Positions 17,591 to 27,757 of a stretch of 64,000 bases of DNA are shown here, piece after piece (position 1 is the stretch's first letter; each line of letters begins with the position of its first letter). Source of the DNA: Psychrobacillus antarcticus. GTDB lineage: Bacteria > Bacillota > Bacilli > Bacillales_A > Planococcaceae. The stretch spans positions 157,285-221,284 of the forward strand of contig NZ_JAIZDB010000002.1 in NCBI RefSeq assembly GCF_029533155.1, given 5' to 3'. The notes beneath the pieces are model-generated. The model did no database searches, had not been told where the DNA came from, and saw nothing but the letters and a program-made list of their open reading frames with translations. A program made the position numbers and the translations under genes.

Positions 17591-19540
17591 ATGGTAGGTA
17601 TTATGAAGTTCAATGACCGGCAATACCCGAGTGATTTTGATGTATATCTTTTTCATGAAGGAACACTGTTTGAAAGTTATAAAATGCTCGGTGCGCATAT
17701 CTTTTCTGAGCAGCATATGCAAGGTGTGCGTTTTGCAGTTTGGGCGCCGAATGCAAAACAGGTATCTGTTGTGGGTAATTTTAATAATTGGATTGGGTCC
17801 CATCATCAAATGGAACGCTTGCCTCATTCAGGGATCTGGGTATTATTTGTTCCCGAGCTTGCACATGGTGACATTTATAAATACGAGGTTACTGGACCAG
17901 ATGGGCAGAAGCAATTAAAAGCTGATCCTTATGCCTTTTATTCCGAGTTGAGGCCGGCCACAGCTTCTATTGTCTACAATTTAAACACATTTAAATGGCA
18001 CGATCAAAAATGGATGGCACAGCGAGAAAAGAAAGATATATACCATAAACCGATGGTAATTTACGAAGTTCACTTGGCTTCCTGGAAACAAAAAGAAGAT
18101 GGTGCGTTTTATAGTTATGAAGAACTTGCCGACGAATTAATCGATTATGCAATTGATAATGGCTTTACACATATTGAGTTGATGCCTGTTATGGAGCATC
18201 CATACGATGGTTCATGGGGTTACCAAATAACTGGATATTTTTCTGCCACTAGCAGATACGGTACACCTGAGCAGTTAATGTATTTTATAGATCAATGCCA
18301 TCAAAAGGGTCTTGGTGTAATTCTTGATTGGGTTCCTGCTCATTTTTGTAAGGATGTCCACGGCCTTGGACGGTTCGATGGAACGTCTCTCTTCGAGTCT
18401 ACAGATCCCATGCGTGCCGAGAGACCAATCTGGGGAACATATAGCTTTGACTATAGTAAGCCAGAGGTCGTTAGCTTTCTTATTTCAAACGTAATGTTTT
18501 GGATGGATCTCTATCATGTAGATGGATTTCGAATTGATGCAGTTTCATCTATGATTTATCTAAATCATGATAATCCACTTCCAGTAAAATTGAAGAATGA
18601 GTATGGTGGTGAAGAAAATCTGGATGCAATTGATTTTCTGAAAAAGTTAAATGAAACCATTTTCCGAAAATACCCTGGTGTCCTCATGATGGCAGAGGAA
18701 GCAACTGAATGGCCGCTCGTAACAAGTCCTACTAGCTTAGGTGGTCTCGGATTCAATTATAAGTGGAATATGGGTTGGTCAAATGACCTCCTTAAATATA
18801 TGAAGCTTGATGTTAACGAACGACCTCAGCATCACCACCTACTGACTTTTTCCTTTTTATATGCATTTTCGGAAAACTTTGTACTTCCATTTTCGCATGA
18901 TGAAATAGTCCATGGAAAAAGATCATTAGTAAATAAGATGCCTGGTGATTACTGGCAAAAATTTGCGAATTTACGCCTTTTATTCGGCTATTTATTTGTG
19001 CACCCAGGGAAAAAACTTTTATTTATGGGCAGTGAATTTGGGCAGTTTGACGAATGGAAATACTCGCAAGAAATGGATTGGATGCTACTAGAATTTGAAG
19101 CTCACTTCACTTTTTTTCGTTACTATAAACAATTAAACAAGTTTTACCAGGAAACCAATTCGCTGTGGCGCCTAGATCACGAACAAGCCGGTTTTCAATG
19201 GATTGATGCAGACAATGCGGCACAAAGCGTAATTACTTTTATGAGAAAAGGAAAACGGAAGGGCGATTATTGCATCATTGTTTGTAATTTTTCATCAGAT
19301 GTTTTCCATAACTATCAAATAGGGGTTCCATCCAATGGGAAATATTTTGAAGCATTTAATAGTGATGATACATCATTTGGTGGATCGGGACAGTTGAATT
19401 CTGCTGAAGTCAATGCCACTCAGATTCCGCACAATAACCAACCTTTTAGTCTAAAGATAACTGTGCCGCCGCTAGGAATTGCTATATTCATGAAAGAAAC
19501 AAAAACAAGGAAAAGGGGATTCAGTACAAATGACATCTAA
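17591..19540 (+). CDS. glgB: 1,4-alpha-glucan branching enzyme
   Basis: The 649-residue enzyme introduces alpha-1,6 branches into glycogen. Residues about 30-120 are a CBM48 domain ([20 protein letters not shown]). The GH13 barrel follows with [10 protein letters not shown] (region I), [10 protein letters not shown] with nucleophile Asp316, MMAEEATEW with acid/base Glu369, and [13 protein letters not shown] with the third acidic residue. It starts at an ATG with GAAGAGGTG upstream. Its last 11 bases overlap the glgC start, so the two are translationally coupled in a glgB-glgC-glgD-glgA operon. Confidence 0.97.
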   Translation: MVGIMKFNDRQYPSDFDVYLFHEGTLFESYKMLGAHIFSEQHMQGVRFAVWAPNAKQVSVVGNFNNWIGSHHQMERLPHSGIWVLFVPELAHGDIYKYEVTGPDGQKQLKADPYAFYSELRPATASIVYNLNTFKWHDQKWMAQREKKDIYHKPMVIYEVHLASWKQKEDGAFYSYEELADELIDYAIDNGFTHIELMPVMEHPYDGSWGYQITGYFSATSRYGTPEQLMYFIDQCHQKGLGVILDWVPAHFCKDVHGLGRFDGTSLFESTDPMRAERPIWGTYSFDYSKPEVVSFLISNVMFWMDLYHVDGFRIDAVSSMIYLNHDNPLPVKLKNEYGGEENLDAIDFLKKLNETIFRKYPGVLMMAEEATEWPLVTSPTSLGGLGFNYKWNMGWSNDLLKYMKLDVNERPQHHHLLTFSFLYAFSENFVLPFSHDEIVHGKRSLVNKMPGDYWQKFANLRLLFGYLFVHPGKKLLFMGSEFGQFDEWKYSQEMDWMLLEFEAHFTFFRYYKQLNKFYQETNSLWRLDHEQAGFQWIDADNAAQSVITFMRKGKRKGDYCIIVCNFSSDVFHNYQIGVPSNGKYFEAFNSDDTSFGGSGQLNSAEVNATQIPHNNQPFSLKITVPPLGIAIFMKETKTRKRGFSTNDI

Positions 19541-20687
19541 GAAATGGGTTGCAATGCTTTTAGCAGGTGGTCAAGGTTCAAGGCTTGGGGAATTGACAAG
19601 TGACTTAGCTAAACCCGCAGTACCATTTGGTGGAAAATACCGGATTATCGATTTTACCTTAAGCAACTGCACACATTCAGGTATTGATACAGTTGGCATT
19701 CTTACTCAATATCGGCCGCATCTTTTAAATTCATATATTGGCAATGGTCGCCCGTGGGATCTCGACCGCAATAATGGTGGAGTTTCTATGCTTCCACCTT
19801 ATCAGGGGAAAAATGGTGGTGAATGGTACAAGGGTACGGCAAATGCCGTTTACCAAAATTTTCACTTTATCGATCACAATGACCCAGAATATGTGCTTGT
19901 CATTTCAGGAGATCATATTTACAAGATGGATTACAATAAAATGCTAGAAGATCATATTGATAAGGCGGCACATGCGACAATTGCGGTTATAGAGGTACCA
20001 TGGGAAGAAACAAGTCGCTTTGGTATTATGAATACCAACGAAGCGGACCGAATTATTGAATTTGATGAAAAACCAAAACATCCAAAAAGTAATTTGGCTT
20101 CGATGGGTGTGTATATCTTTAACTGGAAACATCTCAAAAAGTATTTAACAGAAGACGAACAGGATAGCAGTTCCACTAATGACTTTGGAAAAGACATCAT
20201 TCCAAAGATGCTAAAGGATGAAGCAAAATTACAAGCGTTTCGATTTAAAGGGTACTGGAAAGACGTAGGTACGATTGAGAGCCTGTGGGAAGCACATATG
20301 GATTTATTGGAAGAGTCCTCCGATTTCAAGCTTGGAGATCCAAACTGGCAAATATACGCAGGGAATGCCAACCACCCTCCACAATATATATCGGAAGATG
20401 CTGATGTAACACAATCTCTAGTCAATGAAGGTTGTTTGGTATTTGGGAAGGTTGACCATTCTGTTCTTTCCTATAATGTCCAGGTTGGTAGTGGTTCTCT
20501 CGTCAAGAATTCTGTTATCATGCCTAATGTAAAAATCGGCAAGAATGTAATAATTGAAAAGGCTATAATCGGTAGCGGTACAATTATCGAGGATGGCGTT
20601 GTTATCTCTGACACTAAACAAGGGCTTACATTAATTGGTGAAAATCAGCGGGTTACTTCGGAAAGTACATTACTGCAAGCTTTATAA
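19530..20687 (+). CDS. glgC: Glucose-1-phosphate adenylyltransferase, catalytic subunit
   Basis: This 385-residue enzyme makes ADP-glucose from ATP and glucose-1-phosphate, the committed step of glycogen synthesis. The nucleotide-binding start [20 protein letters not shown] is intact, as are [21 protein letters not shown] and [10 protein letters not shown]. The C-terminal part is a left-handed beta-helix with hexapeptide-like repeats ([20 protein letters not shown]). It begins inside the glgB 3' end and is followed 15 bases later by glgD, with which it should form the heterotetramer known in Bacillus. Confidence 0.97.
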   Translation: MTSKKWVAMLLAGGQGSRLGELTSDLAKPAVPFGGKYRIIDFTLSNCTHSGIDTVGILTQYRPHLLNSYIGNGRPWDLDRNNGGVSMLPPYQGKNGGEWYKGTANAVYQNFHFIDHNDPEYVLVISGDHIYKMDYNKMLEDHIDKAAHATIAVIEVPWEETSRFGIMNTNEADRIIEFDEKPKHPKSNLASMGVYIFNWKHLKKYLTEDEQDSSSTNDFGKDIIPKMLKDEAKLQAFRFKGYWKDVGTIESLWEAHMDLLEESSDFKLGDPNWQIYAGNANHPPQYISEDADVTQSLVNEGCLVFGKVDHSVLSYNVQVGSGSLVKNSVIMPNVKIGKNVIIEKAIIGSGTIIEDGVVISDTKQGLTLIGENQRVTSESTLLQAL

Positions 20688-20702
20688 TAGGAGGCAGCTT
20701 AA

Positions 20703-21809
20703 ATGAGGAATGTATTAGGTGTGATAAATCTTGTAAATGAAAGACCTATTTTAAAAGAATTGACTCATCACCGATGTCTTGCCTCCATACCATTTGGTGG
20801 GCGTTACCGGATGATTGATTTCACCATGTCAAACTTTATGAATGTACCTTTAAGTAAAGTTGCCATTTTCACAAAAGATAAATATCGTTCGTTGATGGAT
20901 CATCTTGGCTCTGGAAAGGAATGGGATCTCGATCACCGTTCACAAGGTTTATTCATTCTTCCTTCCATTCATCCGGATGAAAAAATTAAAGGCGATCTAC
21001 AGCAGTTCTATGATCATTTAGAATTTTTCCAACGGGCAACTGCGGATACAGTAATTATTGCTCCAGGTCATCATATTTGTAAAATTGACTTTAACGATGT
21101 GATAAAAGAGCATGAAAGTAATGGGACTGATATTACTGTTTTGTATAAGGAATATGACGGTGTACCAGTGAAAAGACCACTTTATCATCAATGTTCACTT
21201 GGCGCAAACGGTGAAATCCGTGATATACATTTTTATACGGCACCAAAAATAGGCGACCATATTTGTTTGGAAACATATGTCATTAAAAAACAATTACTAA
21301 TAGATTTAATCAAGAATTGTATAGAATATGATGAGTATGATTTTTTGAAAGATATTGTTAAGGCTAATTTGATGAATCTAAAAGTGCAAGGGTATCAATT
21401 CACGGGTTATATGCCTTTTATTCATTCCCTCGAAACGTACCATGCTAGTAATATGGACTTTCTTAATCCAGAAATACTTCGCAACTTCTTTTATGATTCA
21501 TGGGAAGTTTTCACGAAGATTAAACATGAAGCACCTGCCGAATTTGCAAATTCCTCCAGGGTGTCTAATTCTTTAATCGCCAATGGATGTATTATTGAAG
21601 GCACCGTCGAGAATAGTGTTATTTTTCGAGGAGTAAAAGTTAGAAAGGGTGCAGTAGTTAAGAACAGTATCATTATGCAAAAGGGAGATATTGATCAGGG
21701 AGCACATATCGAAAATGTGATAACGGATAAACAAGTAATCATTACGAAGGATCAAATCATTTCGGGGAGAAATAAACCGATTGTGATTAAAAAAGAAGAA
21801 GTAGTTTAA
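20703..21809 (+). CDS. glgD: Glucose-1-phosphate adenylyltransferase, regulatory subunit
   Basis: GlgD is a 368-residue paralogue of GlgC. The N-terminus reads MRNVLGVINLVNERPILKEL, so the glycine-rich Gly-Gly-x-Gly-x-Arg-Leu nucleotide loop of GlgC is missing, as is typical of the non-catalytic subunit. The rest of the fold is retained (SIPFGGRYRMIDFTMSN, APGHHICKIDF) with a C-terminal beta-helix. In B. subtilis GlgD raises GlgC activity. AGGAGG precedes the ATG. It lies between glgC and glgA in the operon. Confidence 0.95.
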   Translation: MRNVLGVINLVNERPILKELTHHRCLASIPFGGRYRMIDFTMSNFMNVPLSKVAIFTKDKYRSLMDHLGSGKEWDLDHRSQGLFILPSIHPDEKIKGDLQQFYDHLEFFQRATADTVIIAPGHHICKIDFNDVIKEHESNGTDITVLYKEYDGVPVKRPLYHQCSLGANGEIRDIHFYTAPKIGDHICLETYVIKKQLLIDLIKNCIEYDEYDFLKDIVKANLMNLKVQGYQFTGYMPFIHSLETYHASNMDFLNPEILRNFFYDSWEVFTKIKHEAPAEFANSSRVSNSLIANGCIIEGTVENSVIFRGVKVRKGAVVKNSIIMQKGDIDQGAHIENVITDKQVIITKDQIISGRNKPIVIKKEEVV

Positions 21810-21826
21810 ACTGGAGGTCCATCGGC

Positions 21827-23260
21827 ATGAATATTTTATTTGCAGCTTCAGAATGCGCCCCGTTTATAAAGACCGGGGGACTGGGTGATGTTATTGGCGC
21901 ATTGCCTCAATCTTTACAAGAAAAGGGTGCAAATGTCAGCGTAATATTACCCAAATATGGTGATCTTCCAATGCATTATAAAGAACAAATGCAATGGATC
22001 AAAAGCATTGAAGTGTCTGTAGGCTGGAGACGTCAATTTTGCGGGATAGAGAAATTGCATTTTCAAGGGATAACAATATACTTTCTCGATAATGAATATT
22101 ATTTTAACAGACATGGCAGTTATGGCTTTGGCGATGATGGTGAACGTTTCGCTTTCTTTTCTCGAGCCGTCCTGGAAGTTTTACCATATCTAGAGGAACG
22201 GCCTGATATTATTCATTGCCATGATTGGCAAACAGGATTGCTACCTGTTCAATTGAAAGCCAATTATAAAGACAATCCATTTTATCAGGGCATCAAAACG
22301 GTGTTTACCATTCATAATTTACGCTACCAAGGTGTATATCCAAAATCGGTGCTTTCTGATTTACTCGATTTAAGCGAAAGTTATTTTCATATGGACGCCT
22401 TAGAGTTTTATGGGGATGTCAGTTACCTTAAAGGAGGACTGGCCTTTGCCGATTGCCTGACCACTGTAAGTTCAACGTATGCAAAAGAAATACAGTCTGC
22501 CTATTATGGGGAAAAACTGGATGGGTTTTTACGGAAAAGAGGGGCAAATCTTCTAGGAATCGTCAATGGGATTGACAATAACTCCTATAATCCTATTAGT
22601 GATGAAAATTTATTTCTTCCTTACGACGATTATAAAGGCAAGATGGTCAATAAAGAGTATCTACAGGAAACACTTGGTCTCACTATAAACGCGGATATCC
22701 CAATAATTTCAATGGTTACAAGATTAGTTGATCAAAAGGGGATAGATTTGGTTCTACATGTCTTCCATGAAATTCTCGGTTTGAATGTTCAGTTTGTGTT
22801 ATTAGGTACAGGTGATCAGCAGTATGAAGAGGCATTCAGATATTTTCAAGAAGTTTATCCCGATAAAGTGTCAGCCAATATGTATTTTGATGAAGCATTG
22901 GCACGGAAAATTTATGCCGGTTCTGATCTGTTTCTGATGCCTTCTCAATTTGAACCATGTGGCATTGGACAATTGCTCGCACTTCGCTATGGAACCTTGC
23001 CACTCGTCCGTGAAACAGGTGGTTTGAAGGATACGGTAATTCCTTATAATGAAATAACCGAAGAAGGAAATGGATTTAGCTTTGCTAATTATAATGCCCA
23101 TGAAATGCTGTCTACAATTGAGCGTGCAGTTGCACTTTTTCGCTCCCATCCTACTAAATGGAGAAACTTAGTAGAGCAAGCGATGGAACTAGATTTTAGC
23201 TGGTCTTCATCTTCAGATCAATATCTCCAATTGTATGAGGAACTCCTGGAATCTGATTAA
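21827..23260 (+). CDS. glgA: Glycogen synthase (ADP-glucose dependent, GT5)
   Basis: This 477-residue GT-B enzyme transfers glucose from ADP-glucose to growing alpha-1,4 chains. The N-terminal KTGGLGDVIGALP (Lys15) binds ADP-glucose. CHDWQTGLLP, VFTIHNLRYQG and the C-terminal PSQFEPCGIGQL motif with the retaining GT glutamate are present. TGGAGG precedes the ATG. It is the last gene of the operon: a strong terminator follows and no glycogen phosphorylase gene (glgP), which closes the B. subtilis operon, is seen. Confidence 0.97.
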   Translation: MNILFAASECAPFIKTGGLGDVIGALPQSLQEKGANVSVILPKYGDLPMHYKEQMQWIKSIEVSVGWRRQFCGIEKLHFQGITIYFLDNEYYFNRHGSYGFGDDGERFAFFSRAVLEVLPYLEERPDIIHCHDWQTGLLPVQLKANYKDNPFYQGIKTVFTIHNLRYQGVYPKSVLSDLLDLSESYFHMDALEFYGDVSYLKGGLAFADCLTTVSSTYAKEIQSAYYGEKLDGFLRKRGANLLGIVNGIDNNSYNPISDENLFLPYDDYKGKMVNKEYLQETLGLTINADIPIISMVTRLVDQKGIDLVLHVFHEILGLNVQFVLLGTGDQQYEEAFRYFQEVYPDKVSANMYFDEALARKIYAGSDLFLMPSQFEPCGIGQLLALRYGTLPLVRETGGLKDTVIPYNEITEEGNGFSFANYNAHEMLSTIERAVALFRSHPTKWRNLVEQAMELDFSWSSSSDQYLQLYEELLESD

Positions 23261-23265
23261 TAAGA

Positions 23266-23302
23266 AAGAATGGTTTTCAAGTTGTTGAAAACCATTCTTT
23301 TT
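23266..23302. terminator. Bidirectional terminator between glgA and the convergent small gene
   Basis: AAGAATGGTTTTCAA pairs perfectly with TTGAAAACCATTCTT across GTTG, with T and A runs at the two sides. It can serve glgA and the minus-strand gene ending at 23312. Confidence 0.92.
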
Positions 23303-23311
23303 GTAGTTGTA

Positions 23312-23452
23312 TTATCGATTTTGTTGGTTATTTTGTTGCGTTTTTTTATGTTTCGTTTTATTGGAATCTAAGTCTTGGGCAAACTCTTCTTGATTGTCAT
23401 TTCTTGAATTTGGTTCTTTCTTCTTAAAGTTTGGTTTTCTTTTATTTGACAT
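23312..23452 (-). CDS. Small basic hydrophilic protein, possibly spore-associated
   Basis: A strong site, CAAGGAGGTG, lies about eight bases before ATG 23452 and fixes the start, giving 46 residues. The product is very hydrophilic, rich in Lys, Asn and Gln, and without hydrophobic segments (MSNKRKPNFKKKEPN at the start, KKTQQNNQQNR at the end). This resembles minor small acid-soluble spore proteins and YfhD-like proteins of Bacillus in style, especially the EEFAQDL segment, but no family could be assigned with confidence. It is convergent with glgA. Confidence 0.65.
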   Translation of the reverse strand: MSNKRKPNFKKKEPNSRNDNQEEFAQDLDSNKTKHKKTQQNNQQNR

Positions 23453-23614
23453 CGTATCGTCACCTCCTTGAGTTAATGTGCTCAGTATAAGTGGCATTAT
23501 TCAAAGTGATTAGCACTTGTAATTCTATTCAGGACAGAAAAGGGTTATTGGGATATAGCTGGAGCCAAACGGGAAAAATTGTTATTCAATCTGTTTTTTT
23601 AATAAACATAACTC

Positions 23615-23644
23615 TTTGCATACCCCCTGCAGGTACTGTATAAT
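23615..23644 (+). promoter_or_regulatory. csoR promoter with CsoR-type operator
   Basis: TTTGCA (23615-23620) and TATAAT (23639-23644) are 18 bases apart. The spacer holds ATACCCCCTGCAGGTACT, a pseudo-palindrome of the type bound by CsoR. Copper-free CsoR would block this promoter and copper would release it, giving autoregulation. Confidence 0.7.
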
Positions 23645-23670
23645 AGAAATAAGGATAGGAGGTTGCTTAG

Positions 23671-23997
23671 TTGGATAATATTATGGAAGAGAATATAATC
23701 ACATCTGATTTATCTTGTAGAAAAAGTCATCATCCTGAACATGTGAAAAAAGATCTAACAAATAGATTAAACCGTATTGAAGGGCAGATCCGAGGAATAA
23801 AAGGCATGGTAGATAAAGACGTCTATTGTGATGATATTATCACGCAACTTTCTGCAACTCAGTCCGCTCTAAATAGTGTTGCTAAAGTGCTCTTACAAGG
23901 ACATTTAAAAGGCTGTGTAGTGGACAGGTTAGCTGAAGGTGATGATGAAGTACTGGATGAATTATTAATTACGATTCAAAAATTAATGAAAAAATAA
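23671..23997 (+). CDS. csoR: Copper-sensing transcriptional repressor CsoR
   Basis: The TTG start lies eight bases after AGGAGG. The 108-residue all-helical protein matches CsoR/RcnR: RLNRIEGQIRGIKGMV in helix 1, then the Cu(I) ligands Cys53 (VYCDDII), His78 and Cys82 (GHLKGC). This W-x-x-x order of Cys-His-Cys is the copper form of the family. The N-terminal 25 residues include an extra CRKSHH segment. It lies directly before copZ and copA, with CsoR-type sites before its own gene and before copA. Confidence 0.95.
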   Translation: MDNIMEENIITSDLSCRKSHHPEHVKKDLTNRLNRIEGQIRGIKGMVDKDVYCDDIITQLSATQSALNSVAKVLLQGHLKGCVVDRLAEGDDEVLDELLITIQKLMKK

Positions 23998-24025
23998 GTA
24001 TAGACTAAAAGGAGAAGTGAAAAAG

Positions 24026-24232
24026 ATGGAAAACGTAACATTGAATGTAAGTGGAATGACATGTGGTCATTGTGTGAGTGCTGTTGAAGGTAGTGTAGGT
24101 AAATTAGATGGTGTTCAAGAAGTGAAGGTTCATTTAGATTTAGGTAAAGTGGAAGTAGCTTTTGATCAAGAAAAGGTAAATGTAGATAAAATTAAGGCAG
24201 CAATTGATGACCAAGGTTATGACGTGAAATAA
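24026..24232 (+). CDS. copZ: Copper chaperone CopZ
   Basis: ATG 24026 follows AAAGGAG by about 11 bases; an in-frame GTG at 24017 is too close to that site. The 68-residue product is a single heavy-metal-associated domain with the Cu(I)-binding motif GMTCGHC. It carries Cu(I) in the cytosol to CopA. It lies 28 bases after csoR and before a terminator, so csoR-copZ probably form one transcript and copA another. Confidence 0.95.
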   Translation: MENVTLNVSGMTCGHCVSAVEGSVGKLDGVQEVKVHLDLGKVEVAFDQEKVNVDKIKAAIDDQGYDVK

Positions 24233-24239
24233 AAAAGTT

Positions 24240-24264
24240 AGAGTGCTATTTAGGCACTCTCTTT
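24240..24264 (+). terminator. Terminator after copZ
   Basis: AGAGTGC pairs with GCACTCT across seven bases, followed by CTTTCTT. It separates csoR-copZ from copA. Confidence 0.75.
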
Positions 24265-24275
24265 CTTACATCTGT

Positions 24276-24294
24276 ATATACCCCCCGGTAGTAT
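24276..24294 (+). promoter_or_regulatory. Second CsoR-type operator, upstream of copA
   Basis: ATATACCCCCCGGTAGTAT is a pseudo-palindrome resembling the csoR operator and lies 22 bases before the copA start. Confidence 0.65.
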
Positions 24295-24316
24295 TTAAAG
24301 GAGAGGTGAAAATAAA

Positions 24317-26734
24317 ATGAGTAGTGAAGTAAAAGAAACTAGCCTACAAATTACAGGAATGACCTGTGCGGCCTGTGCAACAAGAATAGAAAAAGGTCTA
24401 AATAAAATGGATGGCGTAGAACATGCCAACGTCAACTTGGCTCTTGAAAGGTCTATGATTAAATATAACCCAGAGAAATTGTCGAATAAAGATCTTGAAA
24501 AGAAGATTCAGGATTTAGGGTATGGCGTTGCGAAGGAGAAAAAAGAGTTTGCTATAACAGGAATGACCTGTGCGGCATGTGCTACGAGAATTGAAAAAGG
24601 TCTTAATAAGTTAGAGGGAATATCATTTGCAAACATTAATTTGGCGCTTGAAAATGCAACTATAGAATATAACCCTTCTCAGATTAACGTCTCGGATATT
24701 ATTGCGAAAGTGGAGAAATTAGGATACGGCGCTATTAATAAAGAAGATGACAAAGAAGCAATAGATTACCGAGAGCAAGCTATTCAAAAACAACAGAAAA
24801 AATTTATTATATCCGCAATTTTGTCTCTACCATTATTGTGGACGATGGTCGGTCATTTTTCCTTTACATCATTTATTTACATGCCCGAGTTTCTCATGAA
24901 TCCATGGGTGCAAATGGCTCTTGCAACACCCGTCCAATTTATCATTGGGAAACAGTTTTATGTAAGTGCTTATAAGGCATTGCGAAACGGGAGTGCCAAT
25001 ATGGATGTGCTAGTTGTTATGGGTACATCCGCGGCTTATTTTTATAGTGTGTATCAGGCCATCATAACCATTGGTGAGCATCATACTGCTCAATTGTACT
25101 TTGAAACGAGCTCCGTGCTAATTACGCTAATCATATTAGGTAAACTTTTTGAAGCAAAAGCAAAAGGGCGTTCATCTGAGGCTATTAAAAAGCTTATGGG
25201 ACTTCAAGCTAAAACAGCCTTAGTACTTAGAGATGAAAAGGAAATGGAAATTCCTCTTGAAGAAGTGGTAATCGGGGATACCATTCTAGTAAAACCTGGA
25301 GAAAAAATACCAGTTGATGGAGAGGTTATGGAGGGAAACTCAGCTGTTGACGAGTCCATGTTAACCGGTGAAAGTATTCCAATCGATAAAACAATTGGAG
25401 ATTCTTTGTTTGGCTCAACAATTAATAAAAATGGTTTTATTAAAATGAAAGCAACGAAAATAGGAAGAGACACAGCACTTTCTCAAATAATTAAAGTTGT
25501 AGAAGATGCGCAAGGCTCGAAAGCTCCTATTCAAAGACTTGCAGACAAAATCTCTGGTGTGTTTGTACCAATTGTAATTGGTATCGCGATTATTACTTTC
25601 TTCATATGGATTATATGGGTGAGCCCAGGAGAAATTACTCCGGCACTGGAAGCTCTGATTGCCGTTCTGGTTATTGCTTGTCCATGTGCACTTGGTCTTG
25701 CAACGCCTACCTCCATTATGGCAGGTTCAGGACGCGCTGCTGAGTTTGGGATTCTGTTTAAAGGTGGAGAACATCTCGAAACTACGCACCATATTGATAC
25801 AGTGATTGTGGATAAAACTGGAACTGTTACAAATGGTAAACCAGAGTTAACCGATGTAATTGTAGCAGATGGAGTAAATGAAGAGGAGTTTCTTTCTTTA
25901 GTTGGTTCAGCAGAGAAACAATCGGAACATCCACTTGCGGAAGCAATCGTAAGAGGAATTCAAGATAGAGATATTTTGCTCGAGGTAGTTCAGGAGTTTG
26001 AAGCAATTCCTGGATATGGAGTGAAAACAATTGTTAATCAAAAAGAAATTCTAGTCGGAACTAGAAAGTTAATGAATAAGTATAATGTAGATATTTTAGC
26101 TATCCTGCCAGTAATGGAAGAACTAGAGGCAAATGGGAAAACAGCGATGTTAGCGAGTATAGATGGTCAATATGCAGGTCTTATTGCGGTTGCAGATACA
26201 ATTAAAGAAACGTCTAAGAAAGCCATCCAGCGTTTACGTGAGATGAACATTGAAGTCATTATGATGACTGGCGATAACCAACGTACAGCCAAAGCAATCG
26301 GTAAAGAGGTTGGCATAGACCATGTTATTGCTGAGGTACTTCCTGAAGGGAAAGCTGCAGAAGTGAAAAAACTTCAGGCAAATGGTAAGAAGGTTGCAAT
26401 GGTTGGAGATGGTATTAATGACGCTCCGGCTCTGGCAGTCGCAGATATAGGAATGGCCATTGGAACAGGAACAGACGTGGCGATGGAAGCGGCAGATATT
26501 ACATTGATTCGAGGAGACTTAAATAGCATAGCGGATGCAATTATTATGAGCCACAAAACGATGAGAAATATTAAGCAAAATCTATTTTGGGCATTCGCCT
26601 ATAACATGTTAGGTATACCGATTGCCGCAGTTGGATTACTAGCCCCTTGGGTAGCAGGAGCGGCTATGGCATTTAGCTCTGTATCAGTTGTGTTAAATGC
26701 ATTGCGACTTCAAAGAGTAAAACTAGAAAAGTAG
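24317..26734 (+). CDS. copA: Copper-exporting P1B-type ATPase
   Basis: This 805-residue pump exports Cu(I). Two N-terminal metal-binding domains carry GMTCAAC (Cys17/Cys20 and Cys85/Cys88). The membrane Cys-Pro-Cys site is C455-P-C457 in [10 protein letters not shown]. The phosphorylation loop is D499KTGT, TGE lies in the actuator domain (MLTGES) and [10 protein letters not shown] in the P domain. Eight membrane helices are expected. GGAGAGG precedes the ATG. It accepts copper from CopZ and is probably repressed by CsoR through the operator just upstream. Confidence 0.97.
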   Translation: MSSEVKETSLQITGMTCAACATRIEKGLNKMDGVEHANVNLALERSMIKYNPEKLSNKDLEKKIQDLGYGVAKEKKEFAITGMTCAACATRIEKGLNKLEGISFANINLALENATIEYNPSQINVSDIIAKVEKLGYGAINKEDDKEAIDYREQAIQKQQKKFIISAILSLPLLWTMVGHFSFTSFIYMPEFLMNPWVQMALATPVQFIIGKQFYVSAYKALRNGSANMDVLVVMGTSAAYFYSVYQAIITIGEHHTAQLYFETSSVLITLIILGKLFEAKAKGRSSEAIKKLMGLQAKTALVLRDEKEMEIPLEEVVIGDTILVKPGEKIPVDGEVMEGNSAVDESMLTGESIPIDKTIGDSLFGSTINKNGFIKMKATKIGRDTALSQIIKVVEDAQGSKAPIQRLADKISGVFVPIVIGIAIITFFIWIIWVSPGEITPALEALIAVLVIACPCALGLATPTSIMAGSGRAAEFGILFKGGEHLETTHHIDTVIVDKTGTVTNGKPELTDVIVADGVNEEEFLSLVGSAEKQSEHPLAEAIVRGIQDRDILLEVVQEFEAIPGYGVKTIVNQKEILVGTRKLMNKYNVDILAILPVMEELEANGKTAMLASIDGQYAGLIAVADTIKETSKKAIQRLREMNIEVIMMTGDNQRTAKAIGKEVGIDHVIAEVLPEGKAAEVKKLQANGKKVAMVGDGINDAPALAVADIGMAIGTGTDVAMEAADITLIRGDLNSIADAIIMSHKTMRNIKQNLFWAFAYNMLGIPIAAVGLLAPWVAGAAMAFSSVSVVLNALRLQRVKLEK

Positions 26735-26745
26735 ATGTTAATATC

Positions 26746-26775
26746 TGCCCACTTCGGTGGGTTAATTTTATTTTT
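26746..26775 (+). terminator. Probable terminator after copA
   Basis: The compact hairpin CCCAC-TTCG-GTGGG is followed by TTAATTTTATTTTT. Confidence 0.7.
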
Positions 26776-27026
26776 CTGAGGTAGTGTAAAAAAATCAATA
26801 AGAAGCTGCTTACATTAGAAGTGGACTGGATAACCTACAATTTGTATATCTAGACTTGCGGTTAAAACTTCTATACTTTTTACTAATGAATAATTCCTCA
26901 AGTTTGCACGATTAAAATGTTTATTGTAAGGTAAATACAAGTATTCCGTTTCTTCATATCAAGAAACCTTACGTATTAAGTACTTTCGGAATATGATTTG
27001 AATATAATGATTATGAGGTGAAAACT

Positions 27027-27401
27027 ATGTGCTTTTCAACTAATGTAATCGAACAACAAGCTCTTACCATAAGTGATAAGATAATAAAATATTCTATATA
27101 CAAACCAGTAAGTTTGGATTTTATTGGAGAGAAAAGTGTTGGAATACAAGATATTATTAAGCAAAGTAATAGAGAAAAAATATCACTAATTACAAGGATC
27201 AATTTAGAAAACAATGAAGGATTACAAATTAGTGTCGAACCAAATGAAAATGGGTTAAAGTACGCTATGGGGGAAATCTCTTATAAAGGATATAAAAAAC
27301 TGCAAAGCCAAGAGAATAGACAGTTTATTGGGTATTTTTTTGCAATATCAAGCGTTTTTCTATTGATTTCCTGGGCTTCTATCAGTTGGTTTTTTATATA
27401 A
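27027..27401 (+). CDS. Hypothetical protein with C-terminal membrane anchor
   Basis: GAGGTG precedes ATG 27027 by about eight bases; a GTG nine bases earlier overlaps that site. The 124-residue product has a soluble N-terminal part with no recognised domain and a hydrophobic C-terminal helix (FFAISSVFLLISWASISWFF), suggesting a tail-anchored or single-pass membrane protein with the bulk in the cytoplasm. No homologous family was recognised. It lies between copA and ydhK and has its own terminator. Confidence 0.6.
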   Translation: MCFSTNVIEQQALTISDKIIKYSIYKPVSLDFIGEKSVGIQDIIKQSNREKISLITRINLENNEGLQISVEPNENGLKYAMGEISYKGYKKLQSQENRQFIGYFFAISSVFLLISWASISWFFI

Positions 27402-27757
27402 GTGTTTCTAGACTTTAATGCCCTCGAGCGAACACTAACAGTAATCAATTTTATAGATATTTTTTATACTACGAGAGCATTGATTTAAGTGAAAGTCAAT
27501 GCTTTTTTTGGGTTAAAATTATTTATACGATGGGCTACGGTATATAATTCAAAAATTTATCATAGCTATTAAGAGTAAATTAAAATTCCCAGTTTTTATT
27601 CAATAAAATAGGGAATATTAAATGTAAGACAGGTACATAGGACATTATAATTTTATATAGTGGGTCTGCATAATTTATTCATAATTTCAGTGTAAGATTG
27701 TTAAATCAACGAAGTGTATCTGTTTATAAATTTAGAAGCATTTTGAGGAGGATAACA
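27402..27757. other. Intergenic region upstream of ydhK
   Basis: Apart from the terminator at 27476-27509 nothing recognisable is present. No CsoR-type box like those at csoR and copA was seen. Confidence 0.4.
27476..27509 (+). terminator. Terminator after the tail-anchored hypothetical gene
   Basis: AGCATTGA pairs with TCAATGCT across 12 bases, followed by seven T. Confidence 0.85.

Noticed and set aside
19952..20425. A 157-codon antisense frame inside glgC
   Set aside because: Shadow of a well-supported gene; no ribosome site and Cys/Ser-rich composition typical of antisense frames.
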